DNA of 64,000 nt from Perca fluviatilis (taxonomy: Eukaryota > Chordata > Actinopteri > Perciformes > Percidae), in the NCBI RefSeq assembly GCF_010015445.1, contig NC_053114.1, forward strand, positions 32,506,079 through 32,570,078. The letters run 5' to 3'. The notes under the pieces were generated by a model, which worked only from the letters and a program-made list of their open reading frames with translations, did not search any database and was not told the origin of the DNA. How positions within the stretch are numbered: position 1 is the first letter of the stretch; each line of letters opens with the position of its first letter. Below are positions 23,774-36,287 of this stretch, piece after piece. Made by a program: the position numbers and the translations under genes.

Positions 23774-25911
23774 AGCCTCACAGAGCCTTTAGCACAGCTG
23801 TAGACTGTTCTTGTTCACATTATTGGCACTTGCTAATTTGTGGATATCAGTGCAGTTGGTGTAGTCGGTCTATAACAACTGTGCTGCCATTTTTATATAT
23901 ATATATATCCTGCTCAGAGAAGCCCGTCTTCCATTACATTACATTTATAAGCTGATTCTTTTATCCAAAGTGACTTACAATACAAACACAATGTCAACGT
24001 GTTCACCTGATATCTTCCTGCTTTTTTCGCCGACAAGTCAGTTCCTGGCAAAGTCAGAGATCTGGAAGACAGAAGGGAAATGGGAGTGTGTGTTAAGCAG
24101 TGTGACAAGGCTGAGATTGCATTCACCACTGTCCTTTACCATACATTTTTTTCCACATTTATTTTCCTCATTGCTCTAGTTATCTTCATATTGTATTCAG
24201 TTCAGTTTGCTACAATTTAACCATTGCTCTTACTATCCCGGGTTTGTTTGTGTTAAAATTGTAATTTTTTTACATTGAGTACTGATTTAATTTAAAGCAA
24301 ACACAACCACAGTTTAGTTTCAGTTAGATTTATTAAGTTGCAGACTTGAATATTTATTTGTTAGTTTCTTCATACTCACCTTTTCTTTGTTCTTTTGTCT
24401 GGTCCACCATTCAGGAACGTTTGTGGAGGAGCTGTCGAGTATTGCCTGTGTATTTATGGTGTTGATGATGTCATCACTGACGTCATTGGACTTAACCAAC
24501 TGATGTTTTTTTTCTGTCAAGATATGTTATGTGTTTGTTTGATGCACTTGAGGGGCAATTGGGGTAGCTACTTAACTCATAAAGTGTTCTTTAATTATAT
24601 AGAAGAGCAGAAAGTGTGTCTAGCTGTGTGGAGATTTTTGTAAGGTTAGAAATGCTTTGTAGGCACACCTCTGGGAGATAGTGGTGCGGTCCAGGGTAGG
24701 TTGAGAACGCTATAAAGGCAGTGGCATTTTCTCTTCTCAGGGAGAGAAAAGAAGCTGTGCTTCCACAAACACGTTGTTTGAGTAGATTTTGTTATTTTGC
24801 TCAAGTTTTCTTTTGATTGTTTCAAGTTTGTCTCTTTTATAATTGTATTTAGTCAAACCCTAAATATAATCACTCGTTGGAATTCAAGAAGTCTGCTTTT
24901 CTATCCCTTTTTTTCCCCTCTTGCTACGCCACACAACAAGCAGGCTTGAGATTATCTGGAGAGGAGGAAATTTGAAAAGATCAGCAGAGCTGTGAATAAA
25001 AATAATGCCCTGAGCAAAACAATTTTATCACGGTGACCTGGCATTTACAGGACAACCTTTATAGAAATTTACATCACCTGTTTTCGGGCTCAAGAGTCTC
25101 TGTCATAACTCGGTGACATTATTTTACATTTGATTGAAAATCTAAAAGTTAATTTACAGTAGGAAAAGCACTGTATGTAGATTTAAATAAAATGAACTTA
25201 AAACATGCTTTGCAAGTCACTGTGAAGTTGAAATATGCACAAGCCTCACATATTTCTCTGGTAACTCCCAATATAAATCACAATAGATACAAAAATGTGA
25301 CTTAATAAGTGTTGAGGATATTGATGTGTGCATAAACCCGCATATCGGAATTTTTAGTAAAAATTAATAAGAAAATGGAAAACCTTTATGAGTGAGTGTT
25401 AAGCCGAAATTATACTGTCCGCGTCGAGGGTCCGCTAGGGTCTGTGTGATGTAAACGTCGTCATCAGAGGGTCTACGCGTAGATTCTGTGTGGACATCTG
25501 CATACCGCCAATTTATCAGCTACAAGTGGTAGCATAGCGATCTACTGTGTGTATGGAATGCATTCTCCAAGTGGATAGTATAAATATAACTACTATGCAT
25601 GCCCACAGCTGTATGTGTACACGTCCATTTGGGAATATAATTGAGCCTTTAGTGTGGAGCAGAGTTTGTTGCAGAGGTTAAGGTCAGATGTGCTGCACTG
25701 TTTGATGGTCACAAACCTGAAATGGCCAGCAAGACAAAATCAGTTGATCGGCAGAATGTCAGTGTAGAAGTAGAAGAAAAGCTGCCAGTCCATGAGAGCT
25801 GAACCTTAAGAAGAAATGGTGCACTCAAATTGAAATTTAAAAAAACTCAAGGAACAGAAAAGATAAGCCCCTCAACATTTAAAAACAAGGTTTTACTCAA
25901 CATTAACAGAC

Positions 25912-25950
<39 letters not shown>

Positions 25951-25967
25951 ACATACACACATACACA
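25912..25967 (+). repeat. (AC)n microsatellite with AT interruptions
   Basis: AC units run to about 25944, followed by ATAC-interrupted repeats. Confidence 0.9.
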
Positions 25968-26146
25968 GCCAGGGTCAAACTGAGTGAAGCAGGCACACTG
26001 CCCAGTTAATTAATTCGACACAACAAAAGATCTGTATCTCAATGTCACAGCCTGCAACACTTTAGTACACCTACCCAGACATACTGTTTTTAAAAGGTTG
26101 GAATGATGTTGAAAGTAAACTGTGTGCTAGAGGTTGTGTGTGTTTC

Positions 26147-26154
26147 AGAGAGAA

Positions 26155-26220
<66 letters not shown>
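26147..26220 (+). repeat. (AG)n microsatellite
   Basis: AG units with a few AAAG interruptions. The overlapping open frames on both strands are poly-RE or poly-SL and are not genes. Confidence 0.95.
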
Positions 26221-27009
26221 CATTGAGGGGTTGGGGATGTAAAAAAAAAGTATTCCACCAAGTAATAGGACGTTGTAGGAAGGTGGTCAGGATGGATGGT
26301 CAACGTACAAACCGCATGATTTTTTACAGTAGAAACTGAGGTTTGTCTCCAGCATACGGTTAGATTTAGGCGACAAAAACACTTTGTTAAAGGATAGAAA
26401 AGATCATACTTTTGGTTAAATATTGAAACAGTAAACACATCCTATCCTACCTGTTGTTGGTAAATATTTTACAAAGAAGAGGACACTCCAGGTACACTCC
26501 TTTTCACTTCCAAGCAACAGTTTCAGGTAAGTGGGATAAACTTGAGATGGTTTTATAACCTGTCTGATAATTCAATCAGGAGACTTCAGATATGTGATGA
26601 TTTATTGTACATGTGCGTGAAATATACAGTACAGTCTTTGGAGATTAGACTCCACCATCATTTAAAAATTCTGAGAAACTTTTAAAAGGGATAGGGCCGA
26701 AATATGAACCCCCCAATGGAGCCTAGACACTGATGGTGGCGTGAGGAGCCGGAAGACCAATGCCGAAAGCCGCCACCAGAGGCCGGCCGGAAGAGGACCC
26801 AGGAGCCGAGAGGGGCGAAGACCGGAGGAGCAGGGGAGGAGGAGGGCGGTTCACTTATCCTGAAATGACAACTGAGCAGCAGAGAGAGACAGGTTTAAAA
26901 CAGGGATGTCGTGCAGTGATTGGCTCGTGATTTTCATGGCCGCTTCTGATTGGTTAAGACTAAAGTGAACGCCTCTACAGCTGATCCATTCAGGGGAGTG
27001 AGAAGTGAT

Positions 27010-27764
27010 TAGGCTCGTTCCAGATGAGTCAGATCTGCGCAGAATCGATCACCGGCGATCGGCGCCCAATGCATGCCGGTTAGATTTGTGTCCGACTTGA
27101 TCCCGACTTGCTCTGACGTCATGCACACGTGGGCAACGATAATCTCACGAGACCAAGGTGGCCGCAGTTCTGAGACGCAGGTAGCGCAGTTGCTTTTCAC
27201 CAACTGCAAGAGCCAGGCGGACGCAGGTGGACCCAAGGCATGCTGGGAAACGCCAGCCTCTCAGCTGATCGAACAGCTGATTGGTTCAGAATCGACTCAA
27301 CATGATGACGTTTTATATAAACTTTTTATTGATTTTGAATCGGAGGGATTTTAACTGCTATTTGTCTGATTTAAAAGCTTATTCCTTACAGAACACATGT
27401 TGTGAGGTTGATAGTTATGTTTAGAAGTCAGAGAGACTAAATCTGTTCAGATTACAGATCATCTACAGTCTGTTGTTAAAATCAGCAACAGATCGCATGT
27501 AGCATTTGACAGCTACTCTGTCATAATAAAAACAACTGGAGACTGTGTAGGAGCTGATATATGGGTCTGATAACATTTTATTAAACCGGAATCAGACCCG
27601 ACTGGACCACAATGTTTGTGTCACTTCCTGTTCAGCCTGAAGGCTGCTGGAGTCAGCTGGAAAACTGTCCGACTTGAGAGCGGACTTTTGTCACCGCCCT
27701 CCGCTGCTGCCGCCTGCTCTCGTCTACTTTACAGGCGAGGCGCAGTTCATCTCGAACGAGCCTA
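27010..27764. mobile_element. CpG-rich DNA element with inverted ends
   Basis: The left end TAGGCTCGTTCCAGATGA pairs with the right end TCATCTCGAACGAGCCTA (two mismatches). The 755-bp interior has many CpG and short CGATC/GATCG motifs in its left third and becomes AT-rich in the middle. No coding sequence is recognised. The superfamily is undetermined because no clear duplication is visible: the left flank is ATT and the right flank is TTATG. Confidence 0.6.
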
Positions 27765-27939
27765 TTATGTTTAGGAAGTCGTCCTGAAAGAATTTGCGCT
27801 CAGCTCCATTCTTGGCTGCCTTGATGGATGTTATGTCATATTATAACTCACTGTCAAAGACTATGAAAATGATCCAAACAGAAAATGCAGGAAATTTAAC
27901 CCATATTAAAAAATGTATCATTCTGCAATAACCCAGATG

Positions 27940-28950
27940 CAGACATGTATAAAGTACTAGAAACCCAGACTTGAGTAAAAGTACAAGTGCTCTATCAAAA
28001 AAGCGACTTGAGTAGAAGTTGAAGTGCTCTTTAAGCACCACACTTAAGTGTAAGTACTAAAGTATTCAACATTTTTTGTACTTAAGTATTGCAAGTAGTT
28101 TATTTCAAAATGTACTACTCAAGTACTGAAAGTAAAAGTATTGTGTTATGTAGTTATTAAAGAAAGTAGTCAACAGTTTGAATATCATATTATTAATATT
28201 ATTTCAAATGTTTAGCCTAAAGGACATTCACAATTCCTTTGGCTGTAGCAGCAGGACAGGAATGTACACCACAGCGTGTCATGAACCGCGGGTAGCTAGT
28301 TAGCTACTGCTTACTGATAGCTCAAGCTGGTGTGCCATTTGTGTATTATATTTGTAACTTACCTTGATATGTTTCTTCAAATTCAACGGTGAATTTTTGA
28401 TGGCCATTATTTCGCAATCTTTCGGGAGGCAGAGTAGGCACTTCATTCTATTGTCTTTCACTCTGACAAATGAAAACATGGTTTCTAAGTAGGGCCAGGG
28501 GTGGTCTCCTTCCTCAACATCACCGCCACAATCACTTGAAGTTGAAGGTGTTGAAGGTGGTGTTTCTGGTTCTTCCATCTCGAAACAAACAAAGCTCAAG
28601 TGTTCCCAATGCAGGCAGGCAGCAGAGCCAAAGGCAGAACGGGAGCACACGCGGTCTTCTTATAAGACAGCTTGATCGCTCGATTCGCTCAATGATGCTT
28701 CATCAAACCTGGTGACAGAGCCATCCACTACTCTGGCAGTGATAATGTGGGTTTGGAATGATTCGTAACATTTTTATAATTGTAACTGGTAACGATGCAG
28801 CACATAAAAAATGTATCGGCGTAGAATTATCATCGAAAATATGTACTGCAGTAAAAGTGGAAGTAGGAGAAAAATAATAATACTCAGCTACAGTCTTTTA
28901 TTACTTAAGTACAGTAGTGAAGTAGTTCTACTTCATAACTATACATCTGG
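27940..28950 (-). mobile_element. hAT transposon relic with BED-finger exon
   Basis: Inverted ends are CAGACATGTATAAAG on the left and CTATACATCTG on the right. The flanks contain CCCAGATG (27932-27939) and GCCAGATG (28952-28959), a probable decayed 8-bp duplication. Sub-terminal repeats of ACTTAAGTA and GAGTAAAAGTAC occur near both ends. A minus-strand exon encoding a BED-like zinc finger lies inside and ends in a splice donor. The rest of a transposase is missing, so the copy is a deletion derivative of a hAT element. Confidence 0.75.
28363..28650 (-). pseudogene. BED zinc-finger first exon of a hAT transposase
   Basis: The minus-strand frame starts at 28650 and has an acidic, proline- and serine-rich leader (EEPETPPSTPSTSSD). 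The BED-like segment follows: PWPYLETMFSFV, then CLLC, then SPLNLKKHIK. This matches the BED order of aromatic start, C-x2-C and a closing histidine. The second closing histidine would lie beyond the exon end. Directly after LKKHIK is GTAAGT (28357-28362 on the minus strand), a canonical splice donor. BED domains bind DNA in hAT transposases. No downstream exon is visible, so the fragment is a relic. Confidence 0.65.
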
Positions 28951-28959
28951 GCCAGATGT

Positions 28960-31900
28960 CACCCTAAAATACTGACAATGACAATTATATCTTCTATATA
29001 GAATATGTATCAAATAAATTAACCACCATACCATATGTGCTTTCACAAAATCTGAAGAATAGTTATTGTGTACAAAAATTTGAATTCAAAATATGCAAGG
29101 GTTTGCTCTGGGTTAAAAGAAATTCATATTTTTTCTTAACTAGACATTACATAACCTGGGAGTTTTTGTCAGTGATAATAATAATAATTTGTAAATTTGA
29201 CTGTTGGGATGGAAATCGGTTAATAACAGAGACTGCAGCAGAACAGGCAGGCATCGTAGAGGCTCAGGCCTGCCCTCTAACAGTCAGCTCTCATTATCTC
29301 AGTGTCTCTGTCCCTGCACTCACTGCCGCTACCTACTTCCATCACTAAAACAAAGGAGGTCAACATACACAGGAGGACAGAGCAGAGACAGAGGATGCAG
29401 GAAGACGTTATAATATGAGTGAAAGTAAAGAAGGTAAAGAGTGGGTAAAGTGAGCATAAGGGGGTCACAGATCGCAGTGGGTAGAGCAATGGTAAAAGAG
29501 AAAATAAAAGAGAGAAAGACAAAAAGGAACAATGGAAAGGATGGATGCATTACAGTAAATGCCAAACACATTTTTATATACGTAGTTCAAGTGAGTTGAA
29601 TGACTCATGATATGAGCGGACTACCATCTTGACTGTGAAACTCCAAAGGTGATAATATACTTTAGCAAGTGAAGAAAGGCAATCATCCTTTCAGCTTTAA
29701 TTGGAAATGGCAGATGGAATAAAACTGTGGATTAGCAAGTGGGCTGTAATGAACAAAGGGTAATGAAAAAAATCTAATCACAATCGGCCATAATCCTGGG
29801 CAAAATCTTGAGTGTTTTTTTTTCTTACTTTGTCACAGCCTTTGAGTTGATTTCTAAAATAATGGCATAATGGTTCAGCCCAGTTGTTTCCAGTGTTCAG
29901 GCTCAGTATGCTTTAAAATCACTAATTCATTAATGATTTGACTTAGGAAAAAAATACATTTAAAAGTTGTTAAACCAAACCTTAACATGTACTGCTTTCT
30001 CCAAATAGCTGTATTATGTAATAAGGTTAAATGTTGAAGGAGCTCTGTGTGTTTCAAGCGTGTGTGTGTGTGTGTGTGTGTTCATTGTGCTCTAAATGGT
30101 AATGCAGAAGAGTCTATCTACATTGAGTAAACGCACAGGGAGTTTCCCCCCACAAGCCTGCCAACTCCTCTCAGCAAGCCCCAATGGTTTATCAAGGCAG
30201 ACACTTGGCAACCTACTTTCCGAAGCAGAGCATCTGCCCATTCAGAGGCAATGGGGCTAATGTCAGACTCTATCATTCTTACGTTCAAAATGACCTTGGC
30301 ATCAGCATATACAGCAATAACTGATGCATGGGTTTTAAGCGCAAGAGGGAGAAAATATACCTGCAAATCAATTCAAGTTTCAACATAGGTCCTTTTGACA
30401 GCCATTACTAAAACAAAGTCACCTTCAGAGGAAGCAGAGGTGGCCATTACTTCTTTAAGAGGTTTGTTATTGATATTCTGTTCAGTTTGGACATGCTTGC
30501 TTGCATTGCAAGTTTTGAAATTGGGCTTCCAATTGAAAGATGCACATACACACATACACTCAAGAGACACTTTAAAACATCTGGCACCTGTTTAACCTTC
30601 TGCCTGTCTGTCTCACTCTCTCAAATGACACTTGAAAGAGAGACTGGAAACTGTGACTCAGCGATAAGAAAACACAGATTAGGCCAACGCAAATATGAAT
30701 CTATCCTTGGGATTTCACCGCAACAAAACAGGATGGACATATCCCAAACTACAATATAACTCTTTATATTTACCCTATAGAAAATCTTGTATATGATGAA
30801 CCTAGAAAAGGACAGGCTTTGATTTTGCTTATAGTTTTTACTTTACACATTACACACACACTGGCCCAAAATGCACACACATGCAGAAACAAGACCTCAA
30901 AACTAATACATGTTATTCCTGTGGTCTAAGACAGTCCAAAAATGTCACCCAAATCCAAAAACTAGAGTGTTGAAACTCAAAATTGAAATGTCATCAAGTA
31001 TAAAGTCTGGAACTGCTCCATAGACAACAAATTGAAAATATGTTATAGATAACACGGAGAGCACCTAGGGGGATGTTCTGAGAACATTTTCTGTTTTACA
31101 ACTGAGAACACTACAATAGAATAAAGCTCCTTTGGGTATAAAAAAGAAAAACATCCTGTGCGTCCACAAGCCAAGTCCCCATGGACTGAGCTACTGTCGC
31201 TACTGACTGAGTTACTGCCGTCTTCCTAATTAGGAAAATAAATAAATCTAACACATAGCCCACCGTAAAAAGGTGAATTATCATTACACCTTGATTTTTG
31301 TACAGATTAAATGAGATATAACTTGTTAGCTGTAGTAAGCTTTAGAAGTGCTGTCAGGGTTTTTTGTTAACGGACTGAGCCAGATTTGTTGTTTCCCCTG
31401 TTTCCAGTCTTTGTGTCAATCTAAGCTAATCGGCTGCTGTAGCTTTATATTTACCATCAGCTTCCACCAGTTCATATTTATTTATCTAACTCTCCGGCAG
31501 AAATAAGCGCTTTTCCAGTCTGACAATGGCTTAGCAAGCAGAGTGTCAGTGTTTTGGCTTAACCTCCTTTGTCTCTCCCTGCTCTCTAAGAGCTGTGTCT
31601 AGTGTTTTAAGTGCCTGACAGCCAGAAGTACACTACCAGTCGCTTCTCTCCTCGATACCATTGCTTTGCTGAGGGATTTTAACTACTCTGCTTTTGGCAT
31701 TTTCCTACAAAGTATAAAGCTGAGACAGAGGTAAATATCACTTTATTGTTATGTGTTTAAAATATTTGTCTTTCACTTGGGATCAAGGAAGCATTGTTGG
31801 CTGAGGACATGGTAGCTGAGGATTAAGATGATTATTAATTAATGATTAGATCTACAGTCGAGATCTAACAAATGTACAGTATATTTCAGGGGTGACACAT

Positions 31901-31970
31901 CACAAGCTAATTGGATCGACATGCAGCCAGCAGCAATAAACACTAACAGCAACATGCAATTGGTCAGCTG
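28960..31970. other. Unassigned stretch with one TG microsatellite
   Basis: Apart from the TG repeat at 30059-30081, nothing is assignable. A G/A-rich segment (29330-29540) gives overlapping open frames on both strands with no motifs. Confidence 0.45.
30059..30081 (+). repeat. (GT)n microsatellite
   Basis: About 11 uninterrupted GT units. Confidence 0.9.
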
Positions 31971-32396
31971 TAGTCTCGCATTGCCAGACCACAGTGCTGC
32001 TGCGGAGGGTCTAGAGAGTCCACACTGCATTCCGGGATGGGAGAAAAATGTGCTCTGGTTTATTGGCATTTCTTTAAACCAATCACAATCATCTTGGGCA
32101 GCGCTAAGCGCTGGACGCAATAATGGGGCCTCTGCAAAATAGCCTCAGGAAGGAACTTGTTTTGTCGGAACGTGCTTGTTTAAAGGTTGTTTTAGTCATT
32201 CAACAGAAAACTCAGATTGGACAGATAATCTAGCTAGCTGTCTGGATTTACCCTGCAGAGATGTGAGGAGCAGTTAACCATAGTCCTCAGAAATCAACCG
32301 AAGTTTAAAATGCCAACACAAAGAAAGCGGAAGGTAACGGACATGAAAGACATATGGCGGAATTTCTGGAATTTTTCTCCGCCTGTCAAAACAAAT
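31971..32396 (+). mobile_element. Dispersed repeat family X, copy 1
   Basis: It starts TAGTCTCGCATTGCCAGACC and includes CTCTGGTTTATTGGCATTTC, GGATTTACCCTGCAGAGAT and a purine-rich part near the end. Partial copies sit at 37835-38055 (inverted), 42583-42855 and 63688-64000. No coding sequence. The end of copy 3 carries an inverted match to the start (ATAGACTAGG), which suggests a non-autonomous DNA transposon of unknown superfamily. Confidence 0.6.
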
Positions 32397-32399
32397 AAA

Positions 32400-33332
32400 A
32401 AATTCTGCACTTGACAAAGGACAAAGAAACGAATTCTGTCATGCCAAATGTTCAAGTGTTAACAGGTAAAAACAAATTGGTGTTCGGCAGCTTTCTTATT
32501 ACATCTGCTGCATCAGCATTAAAAAGGTATATTTCTCACTTTTTTACATATTAAAACTACAGCAAATATTGTCGAGCATTTAATGTCTTGTGAAGTTGTT
32601 TTCACTCAACTTCAACTGGATTGTCCTGGTTGCTATCATTAGATGCAAGTTCTTTACAGACCCGGATCTGCTAGTCCAGAAGAAGAAAGTCACATGGAAT
32701 TCCTGAGCATCAGTTCAGCTACAATGTGTCTCTTGTCTCCTACAAATATGCTTAATTACTGCAAAGTATCATGTGTGGCTTAAATGAAGCTCAGCAGGAC
32801 ACTCAAGCTTTCTAGGAAATAAACGTGACCTTTACATCCTCTTTTTATAGATCAAACAGCGTCTAGGCCTGGAAGAGATTCAGCAGTCTGAAAAAAGAAT
32901 TACAGATGTATACCCACCACGAAGATATCCACTGCTAGGCTTTGCTATACTTTAAAAATAAGGCATGGAGGAAGAATGATGACTGTGAATTATTATGAAT
33001 ATTATGACTGGCGGCAAGTGCTTTAATTAGGATATATTTTGACTGCTGAAATTGAGTATCCAACTGTGAGACATAATACTCTTCAACTCCACAAAACATG
33101 CAAGAGCAAGGCACCTAGAGGGGTACAAGTTTGATCGAAATGTTAAGATTTACTGGGTGACAACCATTTATACATACCATTAATATATATATATATATAT
33201 ACATTTCAATTAACTGGACATAGTGTATACATTTTCTATCATTTATAGGACACCTGATTTGTGACTCCACTGCTCCTGTCACTGAGTAAATTAATTGTCT
33301 ATATTTTAACTGTCAGTAGTGCATCTTTTCTA
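32400..33332. other. Unassigned AT-rich stretch
   Basis: Nothing is assignable except a short (AT)n run at 33183-33201. Confidence 0.45.
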
Positions 33333-33918
33333 TTATGGAGGAAATATTTATTCATAATTCAAATTGAAACTCCAAAGAGAAATTGAAAGTCCAAAGAGAA
33401 AACAAAGCAAGATGAAATTAAAAATATTATTATTTTTTTCATTTGGCTTTGGCTTTTGAATTTAATATTTGGCTTTTGAATTTCAATTTATCATTGGCTT
33501 TTAATTTTCATTTAATATTTGGCTTTTGAATTTCAATTTAACATTGGATTTTAATTTTCATTTAATATTTGGCTTTTGAATTTCAATTTAACATTGGCTT
33601 TTCATTTTCATTTAATATTTGGCTTTTGAATTTCAATTTAACATTGGCTTTTAATTTTCATTTAATATTTGGCTTTTGAATTTCAATTTAACATTGGCTT
33701 TTCATTTGGACTTGACACATGTCAATGTAAATGAGGAGGCGTGGCCCAAAGGCTGGTGGGAGGGTCTGAAACGAAAGGGGTGCAGAGGCACCTTATGAAC
33801 AGCAGGGGGAGCAGACTGTTGGGGAGCACCTGTCTGCAGCTTCACAACCAACCTCTTTGGACTTTCAATTTCTCTTTGGACTTTCAATTTGAATTATGAA
33901 TAAATATTTCCTCCATAA
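33333..33918. mobile_element. MITE with 66-bp inverted ends and internal minisatellite
   Basis: The left end from 33333 (TTATGGAGGAAATATTTATT) and the right end read back from 33918 match over about 66 bp with one mismatch. The inner part of each arm is itself a double repeat of AAATTGAAAGTCCAAAGAG. Between the arms are a 50-bp-period minisatellite (33451-33705) and about 150 bp of unrelated sequence. I could not find a clear target duplication, so the superfamily is undetermined. No coding capacity. Confidence 0.75.
33451..33705 (+). repeat. Minisatellite, 50-bp period
   Basis: GGCTTTTGAATTTCAATTTA recurs at 33471, 33521, 33571, 33621 and 33671, exactly 50 bp apart, with a partial unit at 33451. 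Units differ by only one or two bases. Each unit holds two related half-repeats (GGCTTTTGAATTTCA and GGCTTTTAATTTTCA), so the 50-mer probably arose from a shorter 25-30-bp unit. Confidence 0.9.
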
Positions 33919-34060
33919 GCCATAAGATAGCCTTACAGTCTAAATCTTAAGGCAGAGGTGGCGCTTTTCTCTCTGATTCTTTTTAGTGTCCATAGATCAT
34001 AGATTAATGCAATGCCTAGCGACAAGAGGCACCGGCCATCCTAAATGAAATAAGTGGATC

Positions 34061-34072
34061 GAATCAAGACCT
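34061..34072 (+). repeat. Rex3 target-site duplication, left
   Basis: GAATCAAGACCT, repeated exactly at 37119-37130. Confidence 0.9.
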
Positions 34073-34451
34073 CTCCAGGAACCATCACCTTATCGTGGTG
34101 GAGAGGTTTGTGTGTCCCTATGAACCTGAGGGCTGTGTTGTCTGGAGCTGTGTGCTCCTGGTAGGGTCTCCCAAGGCAAAGTGGTCTCAGGTGAGGGGCC
34201 AGACAAAGAATGGTTAAAAAACCCTATGAGCCAATGAGGAAGAGGTGAAGTTACCCTGCCCGGAGGAAGCCCGGGGACCCCGTCTGGAGCCATGCCCAGA
34301 TGGCGGGCTCGTCAGCGAGCGCCTGGTGGCCGGGTTTGTCACGGAGCCCGGTCGGGCACAGCCCGAAGAAGCAACGTGGCAACTCCCTCTCCATCCCATG
34401 GGCCCACCACCTGTGGGAGGAACCGCTGGGGTCGGGTGAGTTGCCCAGGGT

Positions 34452-35804
34452 GTGAGGCGCCGGGCGGGTGTGGGGATACTCACAAGCCCCCGGCTGAGTG
34501 CCGCTATGTTGGAGTTTACACCGGTGGACGAGAGGGTCGCCTCCCTACACCTGCGGGTTGTGGGGGGTGAAAACTCTGACTGTTGTTTGTGCATATGCAC
34601 CAAACAAGAGTTCGGAGTATTCGGCCTTCTTGGAGACCTTGAGTGGAGTCCTGTATGGGGCTCCAGTGGGGGACTCCATTGTTCGCTGGGGGACTTCAAC
34701 GCACACGTGGGCAATGATGGAGACACATGGAGAGGCGTGATTGGGAGGAACGACCTCCCTGATCTAAACCAGAGTGGTTGTTTGTTGTTGGACTTCTGTG
34801 CTAGTCATGGATTGTCCATAACGAACACCATGTTCGAACATAGGGATGCTCATAAGTGTACTTGGTACCAGAGAACCCTAGGCCAAAGATCAATGATCGA
34901 TTTTATAATCGTTTCATCTGATCTGAGGCTGTGTGTTTTGGACACTCGGGTCAAGAGAGGGGCAGAGCTGTCAACTGATCACCATCTGGTGGTGAGTTGG
35001 GTCAGGGGGTGGGGGAAGACTCTGGACAGACCTGGTAAGCCCAAATGGGTAGTGCGGGTAAATTGGGAACGTCTGGAGGAGGCCCCTGTCCGACAGACTT
35101 TCAACTCACACCTCCGGCGGAGCTTTTCGTGCATCCCTGTGGAAGCTGGGGGCATTGAACCCGAGTGGACAATGTTCAAAGTTTCCATTGCTGAAGCCGC
35201 GGCTAGGAGCTGTGGTCTCAGGGTCTTAGGTGCCTCAAGGGGCGGTAACCCACAAACACTGTGGTGGACACCGCTGGTCAGGGAAGCTGTCCGACTGAAG
35301 AAGTCTTTTCGGGATATGTTATCCCAGAGGACTCTGGAGGCAGTTGCAAGGTACCGAGGGGCCCGAAGGGCTGCAGCCTCTGCCCGGTGGCAAAGCAGCG
35401 GGGTGTCGGAGAAGTTCAGAGAAAAGGACTTTCAGTCAGCACCAAGGTGCTTCTGGAAAACCGTTTGCCACCTCAGGAAGGGGAGGGGAACCATCAAAGC
35501 TGTGTACAGTAAGGATGGGACGCTGTTGACCTCAACTGAGGAGGTAATAGGGCGGTGGAAGGAGCACTTTGAGGAACTCCTAAATCCGACTAATACGCCC
35601 TCTATGGTAGAGGCAGAGCTGGAGGATGATGGGGGATTGTCGTCAATTTCCCTGGTGGAAGTTGCTGAGGTAGTTAAACAACTCCAAAGTGGCAAAGCCC
35701 CAGGAATTGATGAGATCCGTCCAGAAATGCTTAAAGCTCTGGGTGTGGAGGGCTTGATTGACACGCCTCTTCAACATTGCGTGGAAGTCTGGGACGGTGC
35801 TTAA
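34452..35804 (+). pseudogene. Rex3 endonuclease and start of reverse transcriptase
   Basis: A 450-codon frame. The endonuclease part shows GDFNAH at residues 80-85 and STDHHLV at 174-180, two conserved motifs of the apurinic-type endonuclease that nicks target DNA. A linker follows, then the first reverse transcriptase block, [17 protein letters not shown], near residue 415. The N-terminal part of the endonuclease reads in a different register ([20 protein letters not shown] at about 34579-34640), so frameshifts lie near 34570 and 34690. The frame is lost again near 35757 where the next fragment takes over. The ATG at 34452 is probably not the true start. Domain order agrees with RTE-clade elements. 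Confidence 0.8.
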
Positions 35805-36219
35805 GGAGTGGCAGACCGGGGTGGTGGTTCCCCTTTTTAAAAAGGGGGACCAGAGGGTGTGTGCCAATTACAGGGGTATCACACTTCTCAGCCTCCCCGG
35901 TAAAGTCTACTCCAAGGTGCTGGAAAGGAGGGTTCGGTCGATAGTCGAACCTCAGGTTGAGGAGGAACAATGCAGATTCCGTCCTGGTCGTGGAACAACA
36001 GACCAGATCTTTACTCTCGCAAGGATCCTGGAGGGAGCCTGGGAGTATGCCCAACCAGTCTACATGTGTTTTGTGGATCTGGAGAAGGCATATGACCGGG
36101 TCCCCCGGGAGATACTGTGGAAGGTGCTGCGGGGAGTAAGGGGTGAGGGGGTCCCTTCTCAGGGCCATCCAATCTCTGTACAACCAAAGCGAGAGCTGTG
36201 TCCGGGTTCTCGGCAGTAA
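35758..36219 (+). pseudogene. Rex3 reverse transcriptase, central fragment
   Basis: Continues the polymerase from LFNIAWKSG in a new register. Visible blocks are GVVVPLFKKGD, NYRGITLLS, CRFRPGRGTTDQIF and FVDLEKAYDRVPRE. The last is catalytic motif A, with the first metal-binding aspartate in FVDLEKAYD. The frame is lost again around 36155, after GVRGEGVPS, and what follows in this register is not homologous. The next block, AGLRQGCALSP (36240-36275), lies between the two listed frames. Confidence 0.8.
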
Positions 36220-36287
36220 GTCGGACTCGTTTCAGGTGAGGGCTGGCCTCCGCCAGGGCTGCGCTTTGTCACCTGTTTGTAGTATTT

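Larger units (their letters stand above)
23774..27008. other. Unassigned stretch with repeat fragments and microsatellites
   Basis: At 23938-23995 there is a fragment with TTATCCAAAGTGACTTACA, a motif recurring in fish interspersed repeats. At 24706-24716 CTATAAAGG resembles a TATA box but has no supporting gene. Around 25402-25520 a CpG-bearing block looks like a decayed DNA-element end. Two simple repeats are listed separately. Around 26730-27000 the sequence is purine- and CpG-rich without clear identity. Confidence 0.3.

Noticed and set aside
24700..24720. TATA-box-like CTATAAAGG as a gene promoter
   Set aside because: No CpG enrichment, first exon or coding sequence follows.
29277..29571. 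Two overlapping 80-codon minus-strand hydrophobic frames as membrane proteins
   Set aside because: Hydrophobicity follows from the purine-rich plus strand. The two registers overlap and no start context or motif supports either.
33451..33705. Regular 50-bp repeats considered as a CRISPR array
   Set aside because: The units are contiguous with no unique spacers, are very AT-rich, and sit inside a eukaryotic MITE.
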